Both the position numbers and the translations under genes were made by a program. From contig OY727098.1 of assembly GCA_963402885.1 (NCBI GenBank), positions 13,564,717-13,628,716 of the forward strand: a DNA stretch of 64,000 nt, written 5' to 3'. This stretch comes from Antedon bifida. Taxonomy: Eukaryota; Echinodermata; Crinoidea; Comatulida; Antedonidae. Below, in pieces: positions 34,985 through 47,056 of the stretch (position 1 is the first letter of the stretch; each line of letters starts with the position of its first letter). The notes beneath the pieces were generated by a model. It did no database searches, was not told the DNA's origin, and saw nothing but the letters and a program-made list of their open reading frames with translations.

Positions 34985-35979
34985 ATCTATATATATAAAA
35001 GGTAAACACAAAAAGTTTGTCCTCTATGCATGCCGCGGTACAACCTCTGATTGGTGTGAAATTTGCACTCAACACCAATCTTGCAACGGAGATGGTCATG
35101 GTCTATATAAAAAGTGTGTAAACCAAATATTGATTAAATTATGACACTGGATCAAAAGGCTATGAAATGTGGAATTTCCAGAGGGCGTCATTAAGACTAT
35201 AAAAGCAGGAACCGAGAAAAAAAACCGGTAGCATTACCGTTTAGAGAGAGGTGAGTCGATAGGGTAGGCACCATTTTTATGTAATAGAAAAGCCACGTGG
35301 TCGTGAAATACTTCAGTTCACTTCCATTTGTAAGAAGTAAACATGTTGCCCCCCTCAGGCGGCCATTTTACGGTAAAATAATTACATAAAATCACCGTTT
35401 TTTTAGTAAAATATGTTGTGTATTAACATTGTAAAATTCAATAAAATATATTAAAAGATAGTAAATAAAAAATAATAATTATTTAACCTCATGCGAAGAA
35501 TATCAATATTCTATTAGTCCTGACAGACAATGTGATTTTACGTGGTAGGCTTACACGCGAGAAACATATTATGGAGTGCACTGCATTTTTACCTTGAAAG
35601 ATTAAAAACAATTAAATTATTAAATATGACTACTTTCCTTTGCTGTGTTGTTATGGCGGTTCAAACCAACAAAATTGTAGAATGTAATTATATATTCTTG
35701 ATTTTCATGACACAATAAACCTAAAGACCATGAACTTATGTACTAGGACACCACTCTATCACTACGCGAAATGTCGTAAAAGACGCACTGGGCGTTTCAT
35801 AGAAATTACCGGCCCAACCGGTCATATGCCGTTTATAGTCCAGTCAATCTAGCAAATATAAGGGGGTGACCCACCACTAATTGCAAAAGAATTTATTTCA
35901 CTGCAGTGCATTTCAGCATGGCTCCCTAATCAACATACTAAAAGTCCCCAATAATCCAAGTATGGGAAATTGGCTAATT
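34985..35979. other. Non-coding, possible promoter near 35110-35255
   Basis: Two TATA-like words occur: tctatataaaaag near 35103 and gactataaaagcagg near 35195. The second is followed about 55 bases later by gagag|gtgagt, a strong splice-donor match, so a promoter with a non-coding first exon is possible. No coding exon was found to follow it. The remainder is A+T-rich with no recognisable gene. Confidence 0.3.
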
Positions 35980-36330
35980 TGCATAATATGCAAATTAGCT
36001 TCCGCCATTAGATAAAAATAAAAATATTGCCATAACTTTGGATTGGACTGTCCGATTGAAACAAATAAAGTGTTCAAAGGTATATTGTCATGGTCAGTGA
36101 AAAAGATAAACATACTTTTAAATTAATTATTTGATTCAATCATAATATGCAAATTAGTTATCGAAATTGGGTAAAACAGATCAGAATTATGCTAAAACTT
36201 TAGTTTGGATGGTCTGATTCAAACAATTAAATGTTCAGAATTATTAATGACCAATTAACATGATAGCCATACTTTTATTTCAATTCAGTATAATGCTTAT
36301 AATTTACATAATATGCAAATTAGCTCATAA
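35980..36330. repeat. Diverged tandem repeat, about 160-bp period
   Basis: The word ataatatgcaaatta occurs at about 35985, 36145 and 36312. Each copy is associated with related text such as tttggattggactgtccgatt and tttggatggtctgatt. The units share roughly two thirds of bases by eye. The core atgcaaat matches the octamer bound by POU factors, but this could be incidental. Confidence 0.55.
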
Positions 36331-36461
36331 ATAGAAATACCTTTATTCTGGGTATAAACATTAGACTGAAACACCCAATAAGTGAGTAAGGTTTTGGCAG
36401 AAAATATAAATGAACTAGAAGTCATATATCAAAAAGTCAGCAAAAGTAGTATTCATAATAT

Positions 36462-36518
36462 ATTTTATTTCATATACGTTCGCTGTAAACTGAGATCCCG
36501 ACGCGCACGCGCACCCTC
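36462..36518. repeat. Left terminal repeat of DIRS C
   Basis: It begins attttatttcatatacgttc and ends gcgcacgcgcaccctc. The first half is mirrored in the internal complementary region at 40934. The second half is mirrored at 41158 in the right terminal repeat. Confidence 0.85.
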
Positions 36519-39500
36519 CACTTGTACAGCATACGGTGGCTAAGCCCACCAAAAAGGCCAGGCAGGCGGGGTCTAGCTGTACTATTACTAGGCCTCCTAA
36601 AGAAGGTAATACGCATAGCAACAGCGATGCCGTTGCTATCGCCGGGCCATCATGCACTAACGTGCTGCAGCCTAATCAACAGGTCGGAGTAGGCCTGAAC
36701 TATGAGGCTAGGGTTGAAAACCTTGAGCGGTTGGTTGAGCAGCAGGTTAAAGAGACGAAGGCTGCTCAACAAATAAATGAGTCAACGCACGACCTTTTAT
36801 CTCAGTTGATGACACAAATGTCATCACAATGTCACAACAATGAATATGATGACAGTAGCTCGGTGGTTAGCCTCACGAGTAACATTTACGATAGGCATCA
36901 TCAGTACGAACGTGATGTGTCTGACCTGGAGGAGGGGGAAGTAACAGGTACACAACTATCCAAGAAGGATGAAAATCCTGAGCGACCAGCCACTAATAGT
37001 AATAGTAAGGTCAAAGGCCCCCTTCCTCCGGGTTTTGCAGCAAGATTTGCTAACGAATTGGCACCAGCAGTCAGCCAAGAGTTGGCTGACACGCTAACAT
37101 ACTTATTGCACTCGCATATGAGTGAGAGTGTAATGACCGAGCTGATCAAAAGCTATCCTATACCGGAAAATCTAGAGGCCCTAATGGTGCCAAAGGTCAA
37201 TCCAACTATTTGGGATTCCATTACACCAAGGGCACGGTCTAACGATCTAAAATTTCAAAAGGTACAAAAACCTTTGATAAAGGGAATTACCGCCCTTGCT
37301 AAATTAGTTGATGGAAATGAGTCATCGGAGATAGCACAGGACACAATCGGCCTACTTGCCAATGCGAACTTCGAGTTACTTGCACTTCGTAAGGAGATGT
37401 TGAAACCGGAAATAAATGCCAAATATACTCATTTATGTAAACCCAGCATTAAGCCTACAGAGTATTTATTTGGTGACCTGAGTACTACAGTTAAAAAACT
37501 GGATGAGGAAAGGAAGGCTACGGCAGGCTTATTTAATTTTAAGTCGTACCAACCAAAGACCAGGTCCAACAACTACAGATACCAGCCATACAATAGAAAT
37601 GGCAAACCTTTTTTAGGTCAAACCCGGCGACACAAATGGTCAACAAACAACTACAACCAGACCAAATTTTATCAGGGGAAAAAGGACCTAAAACAACAGC
37701 CGAAGAGGTATGAGTCGATTGATAATATAAGTATTTCTCCTAACAATAAGGTTAACAAACATAATAACCTTGACATAGTAGGAGGTCGACTCAGGTCATA
37801 TATACATAGGTGGAAAAAATATACTTCGGATCCATACATCCTAAATGCGGTTTCAGGATATAAAATAGAGTTTGATAAAGCCATACCCTACCACCTAAAA
37901 GGAAAAATACCTCATCCATACAAACTCAGCAACATGGATATGGAGGCTATTGATGATCAAATAGTTAAATTGATATCAAAAGGGGTGGTCAAACCAGCCA
38001 TGTATGAACATGACCAGTTTGTATCAAATATTTTTACAAGGCCAAATATTAGACCTCTCTAAATTAAATGAATATGTGACATACAAACATTTCAAAATGG
38101 AAATGTTTGGAAATGCATTGACACTAATTTCACCAGGTGTATATATGACGTCAGTCGACCTCAAAGATGCATATTTTACTGTACCCATAGCAGAGTCGGA
38201 CACTAAATATTTAAAATTTGTTTGGAAAGACAACCTGTATAAGTTTGTCGCATTGCCTAATGGGCTTAGCTCAGGGCCTAGACTTTTTACGAAATTATTG
38301 AAGCCCCCAATTGCGTTTTTGCGCAGCAGAGGGCATATTCTGTTGGTTTACATTGATGACATTTTGTGTATAAACCAGTCAGAAGACTTGGCCGGCGGTA
38401 CCGCCAGGGAAACTAGTGAACTTCTAGCCTCATTGGGTTTTATCATTAATAGAGAAAAATCAGTAATGAATCCTACGCAGATCATAACCTTCTTGGGATT
38501 TGAAATAAATTCTATAAGTATGACGGTTTCCCTTCCATATCACAAGAAGGAGGAAATTAGAGTTCAAAGTAAACACATACTTACATTAAGTCATACTACC
38601 ATTAGGAAAGTTGCGCAATTTTTAGGCAAAATTATAGCAACACTACCTGCTGTAGAGTATGGAAAGCTTCATTATAGGGCACTAGAGAAGGAGAAAATAC
38701 TAGCTCTAAAAATAAATAAAGGCCATTACGATAGGCCTATTAGTATTTCCGTCAATGGACGGGACGATATTCTTTGGTGGCAAAATAATGTCAAAGACGC
38801 ATATAAATTGATATATCATGGGTACTCCGACCTAACAATTGAGACAGACGCTAGTGGTCTAGGCTGGGGTGCCACTGATGGACATACCCACACAGGGGGA
38901 AGGTGGATAAACAAAGACCTAGACATTGCATATGCTACAGGGGCACTAAATATTAATTACTTAGAATTGCTGGCTGCTTTTTTCGGCCTTAAAGCATTGT
39001 CCCGTGAGAGAAAAGCTAAGCACATAAGGTTGAAGGTTGATAATACCACGGCAGTAGCTTACATAAACAACATGGGCGGCGCAAAATCAATTGCGTGCAA
39101 TAAAATTTCAAAAGCCATCTGGTCTTGGTGCATTGAGAACAATTTTTGGATAAGTGCAGAATACATCCCAGGTAGAGATAATATAATAGCTGATGCAAAG
39201 TCTCGTCAGTTTAAAGATGAGACAGAATGGATGCTTAACAAAGAATTGTTTATAAAAATCACTAAAACATTCGGCGAACTGGATATAGACCTATTCGCTG
39301 CTTCTAGGCACAATGCACAGCTTCCGAAATATATATCATGGAAACCGGACCCAGATTCAATTGGTATCGATGCATTTCTACAAAATTGGTCCTCTGCCAA
39401 GCTCTATGCTTTCCCGCCGTTCTGCCTTATAGGTAGATGTTTGCAAAAAATATTGACAGATAATGCCATAGTTATCATGGTGGTCCCAAACTGGCCAACA

Positions 39501-40933
39501 CAGTATTGGTATCCTAAATTACTATCAATGATGGTTGGGGAACCACTGAGGTTTAAGAATACCAAACATGCCTTAACATTACATGGTTCAGATGATTGTC
39601 ATCCCCTTTATAACAGACTTAACCTTTTTGCCTGCAGGCTATCAGGGCGGAACTCTACAACAAAGGAATAAGCAATACTGCAGCAGACGTCATTCTGCAA
39701 TCCTGGAGACGGTCAACGTGGAAGCAATATAACTCACAGCTAACAAAATTTATAGACTTTTGTGAAATCAGAGGAATCACATGGCAACAGCTAAACACCG
39801 GTCACGTCCTCGATTTCTTGATAAAGCTGAAGGACGAGGGCTTAGGCTACAGTACTATCAGTATGGCGAAAAGCGCAATTGTAAACTTTCTCGAAATCTT
39901 AGATATAAACATGAAGGAGTCTATTGAACTGAAAAGATTTATGAAAGGGTTATTCAATTTTAACCCACCGACTCCAAAATATGCATAAATTTGGGATGTT
40001 CGCTTAGTTACAGACTATCTGAGGCGAACAATTAACGACGATACATTATCGCTTAAAGAATTTACCATAAAAGTAGCATTGTTATTAGCATTATTGTCCT
40101 CAAGTAGGCTTCAAACCTTATATAATTTCAAATTTTCAAATATGAATATCGAGAATGAAGCAATCACCTTTTACATTTGTACATTACTAAAAACTAGCAG
40201 ACCAAACAATACAGGTCAACTGGTGGTTTTCCACAAAAGTGAAGACCCTGCCCTATGTCCGGTCAGAACAATTCTAAAGTACAGGGAAAAAACTAGTAAT
40301 TTAAGGGAAAATAAGGACAGATTTTTTATATGTCATAAGAAACCGTATGCCGAGGCATCAAAAGACACAATTGCTCGATGGATAAGGACAGGTTTATCAG
40401 AAGCAGGAGTGTAGATACAACACAATTTAAAGCTCATTCGGTCCGAGCGGCTGCATCTTCATCAGCAAAATTAAGGAATGTCCCGGTTGACTTAACAATG
40501 AAAACAGCTGGGTGGAGAAACGAACATACACTAAACAGATATTATAATAAGCCTATAAAATTTGTAGAAAATCCGTCATTTCAACAGGCACTGTTGAGAA
40601 AAGTTGATTCATCAACTCATTAATATTGGTTGTGTTTGTTGGCTACTACAAATAGCCCCTGTTTGCATTTTGAACCAGTTTAATATTGTTGTTTAGTTTT
40701 CTAATTGATGTTTTTAGGGTGAGAATCCTAAAACGTTGGACTATTGATTATAAGCAAAATAAATGCTTTATTATTAATACAACACGATAGTTGTCATATT
40801 TAAGTTGCCCGTTAGGCAAACATCCTTATGAATGAATGTAGACTTTTGGAAATAAAGTTGTTTTATTGAAACTAACATTTCCGTCAATTATTTGGTTTAC
40901 AGTTCAAACATGTTTCCAGAGTTGGCTTTAAAC

Positions 40934-41058
40934 ATCTCAGTTTACAGCGAACGTATATGAAATAAAATAGGAAGATTAAACGAGACTTACCTGTAAGTTG
41001 AAGTTTGATCACTATTTTATGAATATGTGAGTGAGGTGTAAACTGCCCGCCTCAACCC
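40934..41058. repeat. Internal complementary region of DIRS C
   Basis: Bases 40934-40967 are the reverse complement of the outer left end. Bases 40968-41045 are the reverse complement of the outer right end (about 41185-41261) and look identical. This joined mirror of both ends is the DIRS hallmark. Confidence 0.9.
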
Positions 41059-41157
41059 ACCCCAAGTAAAACAATTATTATTATAGAACAATGCAGGTTA
41101 TCATATATATACTTATCGCTGCAAATTATTACTCTGGACATGTTTGATTTAAAGTAT

Positions 41158-41262
41158 GAGGGTGCGCGTGCGCGTCGGGATCTCAGTTTACACCTCACTC
41201 ACATATTCATAAAATAGTGATCAAACTTCAACTTACAGGTAAGTCTCGTTTAATCTTCCTAT
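41158..41262. repeat. Right terminal repeat of DIRS C
   Basis: It begins gagggtgcgcgtgcgcgtcg, the complement of the inner left repeat, and ends tctcgtttaatcttccta. Confidence 0.85.
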
Positions 41263-41810
41263 TAAACAAGACAGTCATACCCTTAATAGTAGAGCAGTTA
41301 ACGCCATAAAAATAGCCAAGTTGTGCACTTTATTACCAAAGCATGAAACTTGCCACAAAGTTTCTTTGATGTATATAGATTCAAAATATCGGGGGGTGCC
41401 AAGTGTCCAACGTCCGGTATGGCGGCCATCTTGATTTCAAAATGGCCACCATAAAAACAAAAAGTACTCATATCTTGGCAACTATAAACAGTAGAGACTT
41501 GATTCTGGTGTTAAATTGTTCTCAAACCACATATTTCTATTTGCTCTAATGAAAAGTTTCGTCAAAAAATGACCGGAAATAACGTTTCTTCCAGTTTGAC
41601 CTTTGACCTCTTATCTGTATATCTCAGTAACTACTGATTATTTTCAATCGATTTTGGTGTCATTTTGTTCAGAATAGAGACATTTATATTTGTAGTAATG
41701 AAACATTTTCACATAAAATGACTGGAAATACAATTTATAACCTTTGACATATATAAATATGTGAATATACTGTATGTGGTTTACATTGGTATAAATGCAC
41801 CTAATTTTTT

Positions 41811-42492
41811 TACCGAAATAAATTACACGTAATGCAAAAATGACCAGGAATTGTTATTCTGAATTTTTTACTTTTAATGTGATAGGATAGGCGTAAAGTA
41901 TGACAGATCACAGAAACAGCAATCACTGAGCTCATCTATGCCGACTTGTTTGCTAAACTGTGATGTGTCAATCGTTAGATAAAAGTTTTGGTCCTCTCTC
42001 CTTCATCTTTTCTTTTTTTTTTTGTAATGTATTATACCATATGGACAATTGTCTATGCTATTTGGAAATATTTTTGATGTAAAGTAGCATTCTTTCGTTG
42101 GCCTCTTTGATGTTGCATAGACAAGTTCGGAAAGTTCTCATTTTCATGAGTTAAGAGAACACCGTCTTTCAAAGTACTTACTACAAACTTATCCTGCATT
42201 TGTGCAGTAGACCTACTTTTATTAGTCAGAAACTCAGATAAATCTAAAAAAATGTACTCCATTTGTATGGTAATGGGCCTTTGCTGTAAACCATCTGAAT
42301 CCTTTTTCTCTAGTCATCTCAATATAATTATTCAAGTAATCCTCAAATTAGTGACATGGACCTACAATATACTGTTCTGTACAAGACCTTTTTAGGCATC
42401 CACCTGTGGACTTTCACTTTGAAGGTTTTGGTCTCCTAATCATACAAGAAACAATGTCTGATTTAATCAATCAAAGTAGTCTGTCCAGAAGT
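41811..42492. other. Left interior of the long-TIR element
   Basis: This is non-coding sequence between the left arm and the minisatellite. It is A+T-rich with a poly-T near 42010. No gene recognised. Confidence 0.5.
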
Positions 42493-45042
42493 GGGTGTAA
42501 GACCATCCACAGAAAAAGAAGGGGTATAAGACCATCCACAGACAAAGAAGTGAGTGTAAGACCATCCACAAACAAAGAAGGGGGTGTAGGACCGTCCACA
42601 AACAAAGAAGGGGGTGTAGGACCGTCCACAAACAAAGAAGGGGATGTAAGACCGTCCACAAACAAAGAAGGGGGTGTAAGACCATCCACAGACAAAGAAG
42701 GGGGTGTAGGACCGTCCACAAACAAAGAAGGGGGTGTAGGACCGTCCACAAACAAAGAAGGGGATGTAAGACCGTCCACAAACAAAGAAGGGGGTGTAAG
42801 ACCATCCACAGACAAAGAAGGGGGTGTAGGACCATCCACAGACAAAGAAGGGGGTGTAAGACCGTCCACAAACAAAGAAGGGGGTGTAAGACCATCCACA
42901 GACAAAGAAGGGGATGTAAGACCATCCACAGACAAAGAAGGGGTGTAAGACCGTCCACAAACAAAGAAGGGGGTGTAAGACCGTCCACAAACAAAGAAGG
43001 GGGTGTAAGACCATCCACAAACAAAGAAGGGAATGTAGGACCGTCCACAAACAAAGAAGGGGGTGTAAGACCGTCCACAAACAAAGAAGGGGGTGTAAGA
43101 CCGTCCACAAACAAAGAAGGGGGTGTAAGACCATCCACAAACAAAGAAGGGGATGTAAGACCATCCACAAACAAAGAAGGGGGTGTAAGACCGTCCACAA
43201 ACAAAGAAGGGGGTGTAAGACCGTCCACAAACAAAGAAGGGGGTGTAAGACCGTCCACAGACAAAGAAGGGGATGTAAGACCATCCACAGACAAAGAAGG
43301 GGGTATAAGACCATCCACAGACAAAGAAGGGGATGTAAGACCATCCACAGACAAAGAAGGGGATGTAAGACCATCCACAGACAAAGAAGGGGATGTAAGA
43401 CCATCCACAGACAAAGAAGGGGATGTAAGACCGTCCACAGACAAAGAAGGGGGTATAAGACCATCCACAGACAAAGAAGGGGATGTAAGACCATCCACAG
43501 ACAAAGAAGGGGGTGTAAGACCGTCCACAAACAAAGAAGGGGGTGTAAGACCGTCCACAAACAAAGAAGAGGGTGTAAGACCATCCACAGACAAAGAAAG
43601 GGGTGTAAGACCATCCACAGACAAAGAAGGGTGTAGGACCATCCACAGACAAAGAAGGGGGTGTAGAACCGTCCACAGACAAAGAAGGGGGTGTAAGACC
43701 ATCCACTGACAAAGAAAGGGGTATAGGACCACTTACAGACAAAGAAGGGGGTATAAGACCATCCACAGACAAAGAAGGGGATGTAAGACCATCCACAGAC
43801 AAAGAAGGGGGTGTAAGACCATCCACAGACAAAGAAAGGGGTGTAAGACCATCCACAGACAAAGAAGGGTGTAGGACCATCCACAGACAAAGAAGGGGGT
43901 GTAGAACCGTCCACAGACAAAGAAGGGGGTGTAGAACCGTCCACAGACAAAGAAGGGGGTGTAAGACCATCCACTGACAAAGAAAGGGGGTATAGGACCA
44001 CTTACAGACAAAGAAGGGGGTATAAGACCATCCACAGACAAAGAAGGGGATGTAAGACCATCCACAGACAAAGAAGGGGGTATAAGACCATCCACAGAGA
44101 AAGAAGGGGGTGTAAGACCATCCACAGACAAAGAAGGGGTGTAAGATCATCCACACACAAACAAAGGGGTGTAAGACCATCAACACACAAAAAAGGGGTG
44201 TAATACCATCAACAGACAAAGAAAGGGGTGTAATACCACCAACAGACAAAGAAGGGGGTATAAGACCATCCACAGGCACAGAAGGTGGTGTAATACCATC
44301 CACAGACAAAGAAAGGGGTGTAAGACCATCCACAGACAAAGAAGGGGGTGTAGGACCGTCCACAGTCAAAGAAGGGGGTGTAAGACCATCCACAGACAAA
44401 GAAGGGGGTGTAAGACCATCCACACACAAAGAAGGGATTATTAGACCATCTACAGACAAAGAAGGGGGTGTAGGACCATCCACAGACAAAGAAGGGGTGT
44501 AAGACCATCTACAGACAAAGAAAGGGGTGTAAGACCATCCACACACAAAGAAAGGGGTGTAATACTATCAACAGGCAAATAAGGGGGTTTAATACCGTCC
44601 ACAGACAAAGAAGGGGGTGTAAGACCATCCACTGACAAAGAAGGGGGTATAAGACCATCCACAGACAAATAAGGGGGTGTAGGGCCATCCACAGACAAAG
44701 AAGGGGATGTAAGACCACCAACAGACAAAGAAGGGGGTGTAAGACCATCCACACACAAAGAAGGGATTATTAGACCATCTACAGACAAAGAAGGGGGTGT
44801 AGGACCATCCACAGACAAAGAAGGGGTGTAAGACCATCTACAGACAAAGAAAGGGGTGTAAGACCATCCACACACAAAGAAAGGGGTGTAATACCATCAA
44901 CAGACAAATAAAGGGGTGTAATACCATCAACAGACAAAGAAGGAGGTATAAGACCATCCACAGACACAGAAGGGGTATAAGACCGTCCACAGACAAAGAA
45001 AGGGGTTCAAGACCATCCACACACAAAGAAAGGGGTGCTTTG
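42493..45042. repeat. Minisatellite, 30-bp unit, about 85 copies
   Basis: The unit is close to accatccacagacaaagaa followed by gggggtgtaag. The 30-base period is kept almost throughout, with occasional 27- and 29-base units. Variants (ccgtccacaaac, ggggatgtaag, ccacacacaaag) alternate in longer patterns: a 120-base block near 42601 recurs at 42721, one of about 240 bases near 43620 recurs near 43860, and one of about 340 bases near 44400 recurs near 44740. All three - strand frames stay open for long stretches because the unit lacks stops there. These decapeptide repeats (SVDGLTPPSL, FFVCGWSYTP) are not real genes. Confidence 0.97.
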
Positions 45043-47056
45043 TAAGGTCATTAATAATATATTGATATAAACACGATCATCATACTATTCATTGACATTC
45101 AAATACAGTCTATCTCGAAAAGAAGCTCATACTATCACCTTTTCGAGGTTTTACGGTATTCCATAACAATTAACATGTATGTTATTTCATCTGTCAAACT
45201 ATTAAAACTTTTAGCGAATCAGAAGGTGCCAACATCATTGAACTAATAGTACCACCAAGCACAATGTTTACCAATTTTGTACTAAATTAACTAACTAAAC
45301 TAAGTACTATATACAATTTAAGTCCATTAATCATTTAATATAATTACGCCTATCAGGTCAAAGTTCAAAATTAGGTGCATTTAAGACCAACAAAAACCAC
45401 ATACAGTATATTCACATAATTAAAAATAAATAAATAAATGTCAAAGGTCATAAATTGTATTTCCGGTCATTTTATGTGAAAATGTTTTATTACTACAAAT
45501 ATAAATGTATTTGTTCTGAACAAAATGACACCAAAATCGATTGAAAATGACCAGTAGTTACAGAGATATACAAATACGAGGTCAAAGGTCAAACTGAAAG
45601 GAACGTCATTTCCGGTCATTTTTGGACGAAAATTTTCATTAGAGCAAATAGAAATATATAGTTTGTGAACAATTTGAGACCAGAATTAAGTCTCTAATGT
45701 GTATAGTTGCCAAGATATGAACATTTTTTGTTTTTATGGTGGCCATTTTGAAATCAAGATGGCCGCCATACAGGACGTTGGACACTTGGCACCCCCGATA
45801 TTTTGAATCTATATACATTAAAGAAACTTTGTGCCAAGTTTCATGCTTTGGTAATAAAATGCACAGCTCATGTCATTAACTGCTCTACTATAATTAAATT
45901 ACAGTTTATGAATATAATTTACAAACTATGCAAATTACCAATAGACTGGATACACAAATACACAACAAACAAGTGGGGTTTTCGCTGAATAAATGAACCA
46001 TATAAAAAGGTCATCACATCTATGTATGAATATTGTACATCATGAATTTCAGGCTTTACCATACACTGCATCCAGATTGTTAATAGGAATCAGTTATATA
46101 GATCTTAACGTAAACAAAAAGAAGCTTAAAATAAACTCGCAAGAGAGCAACAGAGAATTTGCTGTGGTTTTTGCTCTTCGCCCCAAAAGGCCTGGGTGGT
46201 CAGGTCTAATGCAGGTCATACATCATGGTAATTATCCTGAAAAATCATCGGTGCAATTCCTGCCCATGATAGATTTAAATCCATCTGACATGTCATGTAT
46301 CTTCTCCACACTCTCGTATGTTTGTGAACAAGCTAAGGAATACAATGTCACACCCATTTGATCAACCACTTTGGTGAAAAGCCATGATGATCATCGAATC
46401 AGAGCCAGATTGCAGTTATCTGAAGTCCATTGTCCTGAGACTAGGGGGGGGGGGGTTTACATATGGAAATGAGCTTCTTGGGCTGCATTGGTTACCTTAT
46501 GGCAGGAAGTGATTCTTGAAGTAGCATATGCAGGAAATGCTGTAAAGCATATGCTGAGTGGAAAAGCAATCTCCAGAGCAGTCCGAGGACATCTCTTGGT
46601 TGATGCTGCCCTACATACTATATTACTAGCTAATGTATATAATCTTCCTATATCCACATTTCAACCTGATCAACTACAACACAATCGAGACACGGAAACA
46701 ACCTGTGAGAACGATCAAACAACAGAACTTTCAGAAGAAATGGAAATAGAAGTTGATGCTGATATTATTCCAAACAAACGGCCAGATCAAGATTTGCTCG
46801 AAGCCAGTAAGATTTTGGATAATCTAATAAATGATCCCGACGCTCATATTGACCTTTCCTCTTCAGATGTCCTTACAAGAATTACTCATAGATTGAAAGA
46901 AAAGCGGAACTTACTTAGTGATAAAAGGACTGCCCAACTCTGGTTGCAATATTTGGACAAAAAAATCATAAAAGCTGAACGTATAGGGAATTGGACTTTC
47001 ATCTTTCAGCAGTAAAGGATATGTTACCTTTTTTTGCTGCGGCTGGGCATAACCTG

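Larger units (their letters stand above)
36462..41262 (+). mobile_element. DIRS-type retroelement C (fossil, broken)
   Basis: This is a third DIRS-group retroelement, related to B, on the + strand. Parts: gag-like region (about 36540-37900), with LVPKVNP-like and THLCK-type segments shared with B; reverse transcriptase (about 38060-38530) with TSVDLKDAYFT and LLVYIDDIL; RNase H (about 38830-39200) with ETDASGLGWGAT and KVDNTTAVAYI; a methyltransferase-like region with DLFAASRHNAQ and SWKPDPDS; and a tyrosine recombinase (about 39650-40620) with LLSSSRLQTL, HSVRAAA and TAGWRNEHTLNRYY. The termini and internal complementary region are complete, and the paired arms look identical, so insertion was recent. 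It has about three breaks. Confidence 0.9.
41287..45890. mobile_element. TIR element with long arms around a minisatellite
   Basis: The inverted repeats start tagtagagcagttaa at 41287 and end in the complement at 45890. The arms run about 520 bases (41287-41810 and 45355-45890) at roughly 80-85 per cent identity. The 3-bp word taa flanks both ends (41284-41286 and 45891-45893) and is a likely target duplication. Shared arm landmarks are ggcggccatcttgatttc, caaaatggccacc, ttgaccttt and aatcgattttggtgtcattt. No transposase is encoded. Ends starting TAG with a 3-bp duplication match the layout of the larger element at 49167-63779, so the two may belong to one superfamily. Confidence 0.8.

Noticed and set aside
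42463-44546. Long open frames of 421 to 691 codons on the - strand
   Set aside because: They are the 30-bp minisatellite read in three frames. The unit has no stops on that strand, giving decapeptide repeats with no domain.
42493-45042. CRISPR-like array
   Set aside because: Units follow each other without unique spacers, the period equals the unit, and the setting is an animal genome.
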